Notes under the pieces: generated by a model
Database searches by the model: none
What the model was told of the DNA's origin: nothing
The model's input: only the letters and a program-made list of their open reading frames with translations
Position numbers and translations under genes: made by a program
Origin: Bacillota bacterium
Lineage (GTDB): Bacteria > Bacillota > Clostridia > DSM-8532
NCBI GenBank assembly: GCA_023459915.1
Contig: JAEWSN010000116.1
Location: 1-8,435 of the forward strand
Reading direction: 5' to 3'
Length of the DNA: 8,435 bases
Shown: piece by piece, positions 1-5,970 of the stretch
How the letters are laid out: the number at the start of each line of letters is the position of its first letter
How positions within the stretch are numbered: the stretch's first letter is position 1

Positions 1-902
1 GCATCCCGTGGTCCTACCGGCACATGAACGGCTACGGCAGCCACACCTACAGCCTCATCAACGCCGCGAACGAGCGAATCTGGGTGAAGTTCCACCTCAA
101 GACGCAGCAGGGCATCAAGAATCTGACGGATGCCGAGGCCGCCGCCATTGTGGCCAACGATCGGGAAAGCCACCAGCGGGATCTGTTCGATACCATCGAG
201 CAGGGTGATTTTCCACGCTGGACCATGCACATTCAGGTCATGACCGACGAGCAGGCGGCCAATATGCCCTACAACCCGTTCGACCTCACCAAGGTCTGGT
301 CCAAGAAACAGTTCCCGCTCATCGAGGTGGGCGTGCTCGAGCTCAACCGCAATCCCGACAACTATTTCCAGGATGTGGAGCAGGCCGCGTTCAATCCGGC
401 CAGCATCGTCCCCGGCATTGGGTTTTCGCCGGACAAGATGCTGCAGGGGCGCCTGTTCTCCTATGGCGACGCACAACGCTACCGCCTTGGTGTGAATCAC
501 CACCAAATTCCGGTCAATGCGCCGCGAAACCCGCACAACAGCTATCACCGCGACGGAATGATGCGGGTGGACGGCAACCGTGGTGCCACCATCGGCTATG
601 AGCCCAACAGCTTTGGCAAGTGGCAGGAGCAGCCCGAATACCGCGAGCCGCCGCTGGAATTGTCCGGTGCGGCACAACGGTGGAACTTCCGGGAGGACGA
701 TGACGATTACTTCACGCAGGCCGGCGACTTGTTCCGACTCATGAGCCCGGAACAACAACAGATACTGTTCGAGAACACGGCCCGCGCCATGGATGGGGTG
801 CCGGAATTCATCAAGCTTCGCCATGCCGGGCACTGCATGAAGGCGGACCCTGCTTACGGAAAGGGCGTTGCCCAGGCACTGGGCGTGACGCTGGATGCGT
901 GA
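1..902 (+). CDS. Haem catalase, C-terminal part (5' end outside window)
   Basis: Monofunctional haem catalase, which breaks hydrogen peroxide into water and oxygen; normally a cytoplasmic homotetramer. The frame is open from base 3 and ends at TGA 900-902, giving about 299 residues. Small-subunit catalases have roughly 480-500, so about 200 N-terminal residues, including the catalytic His and Asn, lie outside the window. Visible family blocks: SYRHMNGYGSHTYSLIN followed by WVKFHLKTQQGI at the left edge, then a long conserved run around PFDLTKVWSKKQFPLIEVG and LNRNPDNYFQDVEQAAF. The haem-iron ligand is the Tyr of RLFSYGDAQRYRLG, codon 462-464, with the usual Arg four residues before it. The C terminus lacks the flavodoxin-like domain of large-subunit catalases. 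The protein is thus a small-subunit type, probably clade 3 (KatA-like). No terminator is evident after the stop, and the next gene starts about 65 nt downstream. Confidence 0.96.
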   Translation, partial: IPWSYRHMNGYGSHTYSLINAANERIWVKFHLKTQQGIKNLTDAEAAAIVANDRESHQRDLFDTIEQGDFPRWTMHIQVMTDEQAANMPYNPFDLTKVWSKKQFPLIEVGVLELNRNPDNYFQDVEQAAFNPASIVPGIGFSPDKMLQGRLFSYGDAQRYRLGVNHHQIPVNAPRNPHNSYHRDGMMRVDGNRGATIGYEPNSFGKWQEQPEYREPPLELSGAAQRWNFREDDDDYFTQAGDLFRLMSPEQQQILFENTARAMDGVPEFIKLRHAGHCMKADPAYGKGVAQALGVTLDA

Positions 903-955
903 GACAATGACAATCGGCGGTGTCGTGTCAACAAAGGCCGCCAAGCTGGATGTGT

Positions 956-961
956 GAGGAG
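956..961 (+). promoter_or_regulatory. Ribosome-binding site deciding the DUF454 start
   Basis: GAGGAG lies 6 nt before TTG 968. No comparable purine-rich site precedes GTG 920, so the longer frame is unlikely to be the translated form. Confidence 0.6.
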
Positions 962-967
962 TTGACT

Positions 968-1438
968 TTGACAGACGCAACATGGGAAGGACAGACAACC
1001 GAAATGATTCAAGCCGAGGAGGCATGGCTGCGCAAGCGCAGGGGAAGCCCTGCGCTGCGCGTCTTCCTCATTGTGCTGGGCGCGCTGACGCTTGCGTTGG
1101 GGACGGTGGGCATTCTGATACCCGTGCTGCCCACCACGCCCTTTTTGCTGGTCAGTGCCTGGAGCTGGTTGCGCAGCTCGGACAAGCTCTATCGCTGGCT
1201 CGTTCGGCACAAGGTGCTGGGAACGTATATCCGCAACTATCTCATCCACAAGGCGGTCACGCGCAAGGCCAGACGGCTGGCGCTGGTTTTCCTGTGGATG
1301 GGACTGGGCATCTCCTTCTGGCTTGTCCCGTCGCTGCATGTGCGCATTGTGCTTGTGGTCGTCGGCGTGGCGGTCAGTGCCCATCTGCTGACGTTGCGCA
1401 CCATTGCGGCGGATGCCGGCACGCAGGGAGAAACATGA
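968..1438 (+). CDS. DUF454 (YbaN-like) inner-membrane protein
   Basis: Small membrane protein of the DUF454/YbaN family, whose function is not established. A hydrophobic stretch begins RVFLIVLGALTLALGTVGIL and leads into the family hallmark IPVLPTTPFLLVSAWSWLRSS. Next comes a basic segment (RWLVRHKVLGTYIRNYL) and a second hydrophobic block (LALVFLWMGLGISFWLV, then VRIVLVVVGVAVSAHLLTL), giving about four membrane segments. The frame is open from GTG 920, but I place the start at TTG 968, because GAGGAG at 956-961 sits 6 nt upstream. This gives 156 residues beginning MTDATWEGQTTEM, close to the usual family size. ATG 1004 is a weaker alternative. The short gap from the catalase stop allows co-transcription with it. 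Family call is secure from the LPTTPFLL motif; the start is inferred. Confidence 0.85.
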   Translation: MTDATWEGQTTEMIQAEEAWLRKRRGSPALRVFLIVLGALTLALGTVGILIPVLPTTPFLLVSAWSWLRSSDKLYRWLVRHKVLGTYIRNYLIHKAVTRKARRLALVFLWMGLGISFWLVPSLHVRIVLVVVGVAVSAHLLTLRTIAADAGTQGET

Positions 1439-1556
1439 TTGAATGCGATGCGCAAAGGTGCGGGCATCATGGTACACTGGGTTCAGACAAAGCCGGATGG
1501 CGAAAAACAATGGAACGCGCCTGAACACGGCGTGGCATGTACAAAAGGAGTAGCCC

Positions 1557-2372
1557 ATGGGAAATGTGTGGCTTGCGTTTGGATTGACCGTCTTCGCCGG
1601 CTTGAGCACCGGCATCGGCAGTGCCATCGCTTTTTTCGCGAAAAAGACGAATACCCGTTTTCTGGCTGTGAGCCTGGGCTTTTCCGCCGGCGTCATGATC
1701 TATGTGTCCATGATAGAAATATTCGTGAAATCCAGGGAGGCATTGAGTGTGGCCTGGGGAGAAAAGGGCGGCGGCTGGGGTGCCATCGCGTCGTTTTTCG
1801 CAGGTATTGCGCTGATTGCCCTGATCGACAAGTTCATTCCCAAGGCGGAGAACCCGCATGAGCTGCATACGGTGGAAGATATGGCGGCAGCCGGTCGGCA
1901 CGAGGTTCATCCGGACCACAAGCACCTGATGCGCACCGGGCTGTTTACGGCGCTGGCCATCGCCATCCACAATTTTCCGGAAGGCCTGGCCACCTTCATC
2001 GCCGGCCTGCAGGACTACACCATCGCCATTCCGATTGCCATCGCCATCGCCATCCACAACATTCCGGAGGGCATCGCGGTGTCCGTGCCGATTTATTACG
2101 CCACAGGCAGCAAGCGGACAGCCTTCCGCTATTCCTTCCTCTCAGGTCTGTCCGAACCGATTGGCGCCGCGGTGGGGTTCCTGCTGCTGCGGCCGTTCAT
2201 CAACGATACCATGTTTGGCATTGTGTTTGGCATGGTGGCCGGCATCATGGTCTACATCTCACTGGATGAGCTGCTGCCATCCGCCAGGGAGTATGGAGAG
2301 GCACATTTGTCGATTTACGGACTGGTGGCCGGCATGGCCATCATGGCGGTCAGCCTGCAGCTGTTCATGTGA
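1557..2372 (+). CDS. zupT: ZIP-family zinc/divalent metal importer ZupT
   Basis: Inner-membrane importer of the ZIP family, bringing Zn2+ and, in characterised ZupT proteins, other divalent metals into the cytoplasm. It has 271 residues; E. coli ZupT has 257. The two metal-binding helices carry the family motifs HNFPEG (residues 138-143) and HNIPEG (167-172), whose His, Asn and Glu form the binuclear metal site. The rest follows the ZupT pattern: LAVSLGFSAGVMIYVSMIE (about 36-54), YYATGSKRTAF (181-190), SGLSEPIGA (197-204) and VAGIMVYISLDELLPSA (227-243). The variable loop at about 101-123 holds six histidines. The start is supported by AAGGAG at 1545-1550, 6 nt before the ATG. It converges on the Fur-family gene of the znu operon, which supports a role in zinc supply. 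A weak extended -10-like TGGTACACT at 1470-1478 is the only promoter hint; I see no copy of the znuA palindrome upstream. Confidence 0.95.
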   Translation: MGNVWLAFGLTVFAGLSTGIGSAIAFFAKKTNTRFLAVSLGFSAGVMIYVSMIEIFVKSREALSVAWGEKGGGWGAIASFFAGIALIALIDKFIPKAENPHELHTVEDMAAAGRHEVHPDHKHLMRTGLFTALAIAIHNFPEGLATFIAGLQDYTIAIPIAIAIAIHNIPEGIAVSVPIYYATGSKRTAFRYSFLSGLSEPIGAAVGFLLLRPFINDTMFGIVFGMVAGIMVYISLDELLPSAREYGEAHLSIYGLVAGMAIMAVSLQLFM

Positions 2373-2387
2373 CTGCGGCTGGCCGGT

Positions 2388-2870
2388 TCACTGGTTTTTG
2401 GGACGCTTCTTTGACATGCATTCGGCACAATAACCGGTGAGCTCGAGCTTGTGGCCGGTCACATGAAAATGTGTGGCCGCCTCGAGCTCTTTTTCGTACC
2501 CTTCAAGGGGACAGCCCTCCACCACGAGAATCCGCCGGCATTGCAGACAGCGCAGGTGATGGCGATGTACCGAAGAGGCCAGCTCGTACAGGGACTTGCC
2601 GTCTTCCGAGGTGCTGGCCTTGTCAATGAGTCCCTTTTCCAGAAAGGCCTCAAGCAGCCGATATACGGTGGACAGGCTGAGGGCGGTGTCTTCTGTTTTC
2701 ATCTTCAGAAAGAGGGCTTCGGCCGAGAGGGGCTGTTCCGTGTTCAGGAAAAAGGCGTAGGCCAGACGCCGATGCCGTGTGTTTCGCAGGCCTGCGTGGC
2801 TCAGCGCGTCACAAGGACTGGCTTCATGTGGTTTCGCGTGAGGATGGTTGTGACTGTGACTGGATGCCAT
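2388..2870 (-). CDS. zur: Fur-family metalloregulator, probable zinc sensor Zur
   Basis: Fur-superfamily repressor, 160 residues. The winged-helix DNA-binding part is at about 25-83, with recognition-helix sequence LSLSTVYRLLEAFLEKGLI. The dimerisation and metal part follows: HRHHLRCLQC (102-111) and YCAEC (147-151) give the two CxxC pairs of the structural zinc site, and H102, H104, H105, H134, H136 and H140 are likely regulatory metal ligands. The N terminus is His-rich (HSHNHPHAKPHE, residues 5-16). Fur, PerR, Mur and Zur are hard to separate by sequence alone. I infer Zur from its position as last gene of a znuACB operon and from zupT next door. A strong site (AAAGGAGG read on the minus strand, about 2877-2883) precedes the ATG. 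Only 16 nt separate it from the znuB stop, so it is probably co-transcribed and would repress its own operon. Confidence 0.88.
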   Translation of the reverse strand: MASSHSHNHPHAKPHEASPCDALSHAGLRNTRHRRLAYAFFLNTEQPLSAEALFLKMKTEDTALSLSTVYRLLEAFLEKGLIDKASTSEDGKSLYELASSVHRHHLRCLQCRRILVVEGCPLEGYEKELEAATHFHVTGHKLELTGYCAECMSKKRPKNQ

Positions 2871-2886
2871 GAAACCCTCCTTTCAC

Positions 2887-3717
2887 TCAGGCCCTGACGG
2901 CGATGCGCCGTGCGGAGAAAAACAAGCCGAAACAGACCGCGTTGAGCATCACGATGGTCCCGCCCGTGGGCAGGTCGAACAGAAAAGAGAGGAAGATGCC
3001 AACCAGCACGCAGCTGACGGAGACAAGGCTCGAAAGCGCGATGGTTCCCTTGAAGCTGCGGGAGAGCTGAAGCGCCGTGACCGTCGGAAAGATGATGAGG
3101 CTGGAGATGAGCATGGTGCCCACCACGCGGATGCCCAGCGCCACGGTGATGGCGGTCAGCACCACGATCAGCTGGTTGCCGCGTTTGACCCGGATGCCGG
3201 ATACCTGGGCGAACTCCTCGTCGTAGGAAGCTGCGAAGAGCGGATTGAAAAAGGCGATGACCGCAACGATGACCAGCAGCGCGAGAATCACGGACAGCAC
3301 AATGTCCGCGTCGCGGATGACCAGGATGCTGCCGAACAGGTAACTCATGAGATCCACATTGAACCCGTTGGCCAGGCTCGCGATGACCACACCGGCCGCG
3401 ACCGCGAAGGAGGACACCAGGCCGATGGCGGCGTCCCCATGCAATTCGGCGGTTTCCGCCAGCTTGAGGATGGCCAGGGAGGCCAGGATGACCAGCGGAA
3501 TGGAGACCGGCAGCGGCGCCGCGGACAGCAGCAGGGCGATGGCCACGGTGGCGAAGCTGACATGGGCCAGGCCGTCGCCGATCATGGAGAACTTCTTCAG
3601 AACAAGGAAGACACCCAGAAACGAGCAACACAGCGCAATCAGCACGCCCACGAGCAATGCCTTGCGGATGAAGTCGTAAGACCAGGCTTCCTGCAGGGTT
3701 TGAAACACGTCAATCAT
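2887..3717 (-). CDS. znuB: Zinc ABC transporter permease ZnuB (ABC-3 family)
   Basis: Membrane permease of the ABC-3 (ZnuB/TroC/MntB) family, 276 residues. It forms the channel through which the binding protein ZnuA delivers metal for import driven by ZnuC. Successive hydrophobic segments are visible from KALLVGVLIALCCSFLGVFLVL (about 19-40) to the C-terminal block ending GLFFSARR, probably eight or nine in all. The cytoplasmic coupling region SMIGDGLAHVSFATVAIA (44-61) is typical of the family, as is GIRVVGTMLISSLIIFPT (about 199-216). The start overlaps the znuC stop by 8 nt (ATGATTGA on the minus strand), with GGAGG at 3729-3733 inside the end of znuC, so translation is probably coupled. 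Metal specificity cannot be read from the permease; zinc is inferred from ZnuA, the regulator and zupT. Confidence 0.93.
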   Translation of the reverse strand: MIDVFQTLQEAWSYDFIRKALLVGVLIALCCSFLGVFLVLKKFSMIGDGLAHVSFATVAIALLLSAAPLPVSIPLVILASLAILKLAETAELHGDAAIGLVSSFAVAAGVVIASLANGFNVDLMSYLFGSILVIRDADIVLSVILALLVIVAVIAFFNPLFAASYDEEFAQVSGIRVKRGNQLIVVLTAITVALGIRVVGTMLISSLIIFPTVTALQLSRSFKGTIALSSLVSVSCVLVGIFLSFLFDLPTGGTIVMLNAVCFGLFFSARRIAVRA

Positions 3718-4531
3718 GATGGGTGTGCCTCCAGCAGAAATTGTGTTGTGACAGGGTGCCGAACAAATCCGTCATGTCCGAGGATTTGCAAAAATCTTCC
3801 CAGGTGCCGTAAAAGAGGATTTCACGATCCAGATACAGCAGCTTTTTTGTATACTTTCCAATGGAACCCATGTCATGGGACACCAGCAGGATGGTGGTGC
3901 CATCCTCCCGGTTCAGTCGGGCAAGGATGTCGTAGAATTCCTCGCGTACTTTCGGATCCAGCGCGGAGGTGGGTTCGTCCAGCAGCAGCGCGGTGGGGTT
4001 GCCCACCAGTGCGCGGGCCAGGAGTACCCGTTGCTGCTGGCCGCCGGACAGGTTCCCGATGCGCCGGTTGCGCAGATCCGAGAGATTGAGCTTTTCCAGA
4101 ATGGTGTCCACCGCCTCCCGATCCGCGCGGTTCAGGAGCCGCAAGCCGCGTTTGCCCGCCAGCCGGCCCATGGCCACAATTTCCCGAACCTCGGCCGGGA
4201 AATGGCGATCTGTCGAAAAGGCTTTTTGCGGCAGGTAGCCGATGTGGCCGCCAATGCCGGTGGCCATACCGGCGGCGTGGACAATGGTGCCCGCCTGCAG
4301 GGGAAGCAGCCCCAGAATCGCCTTCATCAGCGTGGTCTTGCCGGAGCCGTTTGGTCCCGCGATGCCGATGTAATCTCCTTCCGCCACATCAAAGGAGATA
4401 TTGGCCAGCACATCGGTTTTGCCATACCGGACCGCAATGCCCTGAACGGACAGGACTGTCGGTTCATTGGAGGGTTCGGAGGGCGGTTGGATTGGATCAA
4501 CAGACAGGATGCTTTGGGCGGTGCTACTCAT
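3710..4531 (-). CDS. znuC: Zinc ABC transporter ATP-binding protein ZnuC
   Basis: Cytoplasmic ATPase subunit of the importer, 273 residues. All ABC motifs are present: Walker A GPNGSGKTT (59-67), Q-loop Q102 in GYLPQK, signature LSGGQQQR (161-168), Walker B ALLLDEPTSALD (181-192) and switch histidine H219 in LLVSHD. VREIVAMGR after the Q-loop is typical of the metal-type subfamily (ZnuC/TroB/MntA). About 25 residues rich in Pro, Ser and Glu precede the domain, an extension with no internal ATG to replace the chosen start. The C terminus ends in a short His-rich tail (HNFCWRHTHHD). The ATG overlaps the znuA stop by 8 nt (ATGAGTAG); the upstream ribosome-binding site is weak (GAAGGG, poorly spaced), consistent with coupled translation from znuA. 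Confidence 0.95.
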   Translation of the reverse strand: MSSTAQSILSVDPIQPPSEPSNEPTVLSVQGIAVRYGKTDVLANISFDVAEGDYIGIAGPNGSGKTTLMKAILGLLPLQAGTIVHAAGMATGIGGHIGYLPQKAFSTDRHFPAEVREIVAMGRLAGKRGLRLLNRADREAVDTILEKLNLSDLRNRRIGNLSGGQQQRVLLARALVGNPTALLLDEPTSALDPKVREEFYDILARLNREDGTTILLVSHDMGSIGKYTKKLLYLDREILFYGTWEDFCKSSDMTDLFGTLSQHNFCWRHTHHD

Positions 4532-5711
4532 GATATCCCAATCCCTTCTTCAGCTTTTCCAGGTTTTCCCGCATGATGCCCAGATACGAGACGCCGGCCT
4601 CGAGCTCCGCAGTGGTGACATTGTGCGCGCCGTGCAGCAGCAGCATCTCGGCATCCGTGGCGTCGGCGATGACCTCGGCCACCTTGGGATCCACCAGCTC
4701 CTCAAAATAGACGGTGGAGGTGCCCAATTCCCGAATCCGGTCGATGAGCTCGGCGATTTTCCGGGGGGTGGGTTCGGCGTCCGGAGAGAATCCGGTGTAC
4801 GGAGACACGTGGGTCAGGCCGTACCGACGCGCAAAATAGCCGAAGGCAAAATGGCCGCCATAGACAATGGTTCGGTTGTCCACATGCTTGAAGGTTTCCT
4901 GACAGGCGGCGTCGAAGGCCTTGAGCTCCGCGATGTACGCGTCCGCATTGTCCCGATGGCGCGCGGCGTAATCCGGGTCTGCGGCCACCAGTCCGTCGGT
5001 GATGTTGCGGACCATTTCGATGGCCAGCATCGGATCGAGCCAGATATGGGGGTCAGACCCCTCGGCGTGCGCGTCGTGAGCGTGTGGATCCGCGTCGTGG
5101 GCGTCTTCGTCATGTGCGTCTGCGTCGGGTGCATCTTCGTCATGTTCGTCATCGTCGTGTGCATCTTCGTCGTGCGCGTCTCCCGCATGACCGGTTTCCG
5201 CGGAACTGTCCGCGCCCGGCTGGACGAGGTCGATACCCGCGGTGGCGTCGATGACCTGGAGACCGGTGTCCTGAATGCCTTCGAGGATGCGTCCGACCCA
5301 TGGCTCCATCACGTCGCCGGTATAGATGAAGAGATCCGCTTTCCCGATGGCCACGATGTCCTTGGGTGTGGGCTCAAAGGTATGCGGTTCGATGCCGGGC
5401 GGGAGGATGAGCCGGGCGTCAACCCGATCCCCTGCGATGATGCGCACAAAGTCATATTGGGGGAACAGGGTGGTGATGACGGTGAGTGGTTGCGCAGCCT
5501 GCGTGTTTTCCACGGCAGCGGACGCCTGTGCGCTTTCTGCCGGTTGCGGGTTGGTTCCCGGCGTCGACGCGCCGGCACTGCCGCAGGCAGTCAGCGTCAA
5601 AACCAGCGCGAGCAGGATGGGAAGGATTCTTGTTTGTGGGGAGGATCTGCTTTGTTGGGAGGGTTTGCTTTGTGGAGATGATTTGATTTGTGTGGGGGAT
5701 CTGCGCATCAT
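4524..5711 (-). CDS. znuA: Zinc-binding lipoprotein ZnuA of the ABC importer
   Basis: Extracytoplasmic cluster 9 (A-I) solute-binding protein that captures Zn2+ for ZnuB/ZnuC; 395 residues from this start. The start is ATG 5711, preceded by AAGGAG (5718-5723) at 6 nt. The frame opens earlier at 5744, but that ATG lies inside the palindrome at 5727-5745 and lacks such a site. The signal sequence is of lipoprotein type, with hydrophobic ILPILLALVLTLTAC and lipidated Cys43. Its n-region is unusually long, with hexapeptide repeats (residues about 5-28). Expected zinc ligands are H110 (GIEPHTFEPTP), H222 (DPHIWLDP) and H287 (YGGHFAFGYFARRYGL), with an acidic residue near YFEELVDPK (about 335-343). 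Between the first two lies a His/Asp-rich loop (about 175-217), a hallmark of zinc-specific rather than manganese-specific members, here made of four decapeptide repeats. First gene of the operon. Confidence 0.95.
   Translation of the reverse strand: MMRRSPTQIKSSPQSKPSQQSRSSPQTRILPILLALVLTLTACGSAGASTPGTNPQPAESAQASAAVENTQAAQPLTVITTLFPQYDFVRIIAGDRVDARLILPPGIEPHTFEPTPKDIVAIGKADLFIYTGDVMEPWVGRILEGIQDTGLQVIDATAGIDLVQPGADSSAETGHAGDAHDEDAHDDDEHDEDAPDADAHDEDAHDADPHAHDAHAEGSDPHIWLDPMLAIEMVRNITDGLVAADPDYAARHRDNADAYIAELKAFDAACQETFKHVDNRTIVYGGHFAFGYFARRYGLTHVSPYTGFSPDAEPTPRKIAELIDRIRELGTSTVYFEELVDPKVAEVIADATDAEMLLLHGAHNVTTAELEAGVSYLGIMRENLEKLKKGLGYHE
5049..5061. repeat. 13-bp perfect palindrome GGGGTCAGACCCC, copy 1 (in znuA)
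   Basis: Two 6-bp arms around one central base. It lies in the znuA codons for EGSDPH, at the end of the His/Asp repeat. An identical 13-mer occurs at 6546-6558. Confidence 0.7.
5058..5177 (-). repeat. Four 30-nt repeats encoding the His/Asp metal loop of ZnuA
   Basis: Read on the minus strand, four consecutive 30-nt units encode AHDEDAHDDD, EHDEDAPDAD, AHDEDAHDAD and PHAHDAHAEG. The first three are clearly related and the fourth is diverged. The period is 10 codons, so copy-number change would keep the frame. Confidence 0.8.
5623..5706 (-). repeat. 18-nt imperfect repeats in the ZnuA signal n-region
   Basis: On the plus strand the sequence repeats with an 18-nt period, clearest at 5641-5658, 5659-5676 and 5677-5694, with partial units on both sides (GATCTGCTTTGT, GGTTTGCTTTGT, GATTTGATTTGT cores). 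On the minus strand it encodes related hexapeptides: KSSPQS, KPSQQS and RSSPQT, preceded by a diverged RSPTQI. They stand between the start Met and the hydrophobic core of the lipoprotein signal. Confidence 0.65.
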
Positions 5712-5726
5712 GGTGTGCTCCTTGTA

Positions 5727-5745
5727 AATGCAAATGGTTCGCATT
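5727..5745. promoter_or_regulatory. 19-bp palindrome, candidate Zur operator of znuACB-zur
   Basis: AATGCAAATGGTTCGCATT is an imperfect inverted repeat of the form AATGCnAAnnnTTnGCATT, with 7 matched pairs per side. It sits between the predicted znuA promoter and the znuA ribosome-binding site, about 7 to 25 nt after the expected transcription start. Size, symmetry and AT-rich arms with GC steps suit a Fur-family dimer site. That Zur binds it is inferred from the zur gene in the same operon. A further GCATTA hexamer at 5757-5762 repeats the right end of the site in direct orientation. I found no second copy of the full palindrome in the window. Confidence 0.55.
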
Positions 5746-5758
5746 AGCGTCTATTGGC

Positions 5759-5788
5759 ATTATGTGCCTGAACAGGCCACCCTGTCAA
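5759..5788 (-). promoter_or_regulatory. Sigma70-type promoter for the znuACB-zur operon
   Basis: On the minus strand a perfect -35 TTGACA (plus 5783-5788) is followed after 18 nt by CATAAT (plus 5759-5764), which matches 5 of 6 bases of the -10 consensus. Transcription would begin near 5752, leaving a leader of about 40 nt that contains the 19-bp palindrome and the AAGGAG site. Confidence 0.65.
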
Positions 5789-5796
5789 GGGAAGGG

Positions 5797-5868
5797 GGCG
5801 TGACCCCGCCATCGGAAGTGGGGTTGACCCCGTAACCGGAACCGGACGTGACGCCGCCTTCGGAAACG
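5797..5868. repeat. Three 24-nt imperfect tandem repeats between znuA and speA
   Basis: Units 5797-5820, 5821-5844 and 5845-5868 align without gaps around the core TGACCCCG(C)C...CGGAA. Pairwise identity is 17/24 (1 v 2), 19/24 (1 v 3) and 15/24 (2 v 3). Unit boundaries carry small palindromes, for example GGGGTTGACCCC at 5820-5831. The array begins 8 bp upstream of the znuA -35 and ends about 100 bp before speA. A degenerate further unit may lie at about 5774-5796. Read as protein, the plus strand meets stops and the minus strand gives only a low-complexity reading, so I regard the array as non-coding. Confidence 0.65.
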
Positions 5869-5885
5869 GTTCGTGGAAAATAGGG

Positions 5886-5914
5886 TTGGACATTTTGGGG
5901 CTTGAGTAATAACA
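5886..5914 (+). promoter_or_regulatory. Possible speA promoter
   Basis: TTGGAC (5886-5891) is followed after 17 nt by ATAACA (5909-5914); the overlapping TAATAA at 5907-5912 is a similar AT-rich element at 15 nt. Both matches are modest. If this promoter is used, the transcript would start near 5920, after the ATG of the 18-codon leader, so the promoter and the leader ORF are alternatives unless a second promoter lies upstream. Confidence 0.25.
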
Positions 5915-5970
5915 TGAAAGATAATGGCGAAATACCAGCCAATGACGATTTGAAAGGAAACATGGCATGA
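5914..5970 (+). CDS. Candidate 18-residue leader ORF overlapping the speA start
   Basis: ATG 5914 opens an 18-codon frame, MKDNGEIPANDDLKGNMA, whose TGA (5968-5970) overlaps the speA ATG (5967-5969) in an ATGA junction. Such junctions usually mean coupled translation by termination and reinitiation. The speA ribosome-binding site AAAGGA (5953-5958) lies inside this frame. The leader's own ribosome-binding site is poor (GGGG at 5897-5900 and GAG at 5904-5906). Upstream frame is open back to a TAG at 5881-5883. No known leader-peptide family or arrest motif is recognised. It may be chance. Confidence 0.3.
   Translation: MKDNGEIPANDDLKGNMA

Larger units (their letters stand above)
5712..5966. 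other. Divergent znuA-speA control region
   Basis: About 255 nt lie between the two starts. In order the region holds the znuA ribosome-binding site (5718-5723), the palindrome (5727-5745), the znuA promoter (5759-5788), the 24-nt repeat array (5797-5868), a weak speA promoter candidate (5886-5914) and the leader ORF (5914-5970). Confidence 0.7.

Noticed and set aside
1442..1468. AATGC and GCATC before zupT as a second Zur operator
   Set aside because: The arms are 17 nt apart, against 9 nt in the znuA palindrome, and the inner AA/TT positions do not match.
854..1696. 280-codon minus-strand frame across catalase, DUF454 and zupT
   Set aside because: Crosses three plus-strand genes and their ribosome-binding sites; no family motif.
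1439..1861. 140-codon plus-strand frame starting before zupT
   Set aside because: Out of frame with zupT over most of its length and without a ribosome-binding site. The first part, MNAMRKGAGIMVHWVQ, looks protein-like but is too short to judge.
2869..4089. 406-codon plus-strand frame over znuB and znuC
   Set aside because: Antisense to two genes with full family motifs. The product is low-complexity, rich in Asp, Gln, Gly and His, as expected from a GC-rich shadow frame.
4467..5681. 404-codon plus-strand frame over znuA
   Set aside because: Antisense to znuA. The valine-rich run (VCVGCIFVMFVIVVC) is simply the complement of the His/Asp repeat.
5797..5868. 24-nt units as a CRISPR array
   Set aside because: Directly adjacent imperfect units with no spacers and no cas genes in the window.
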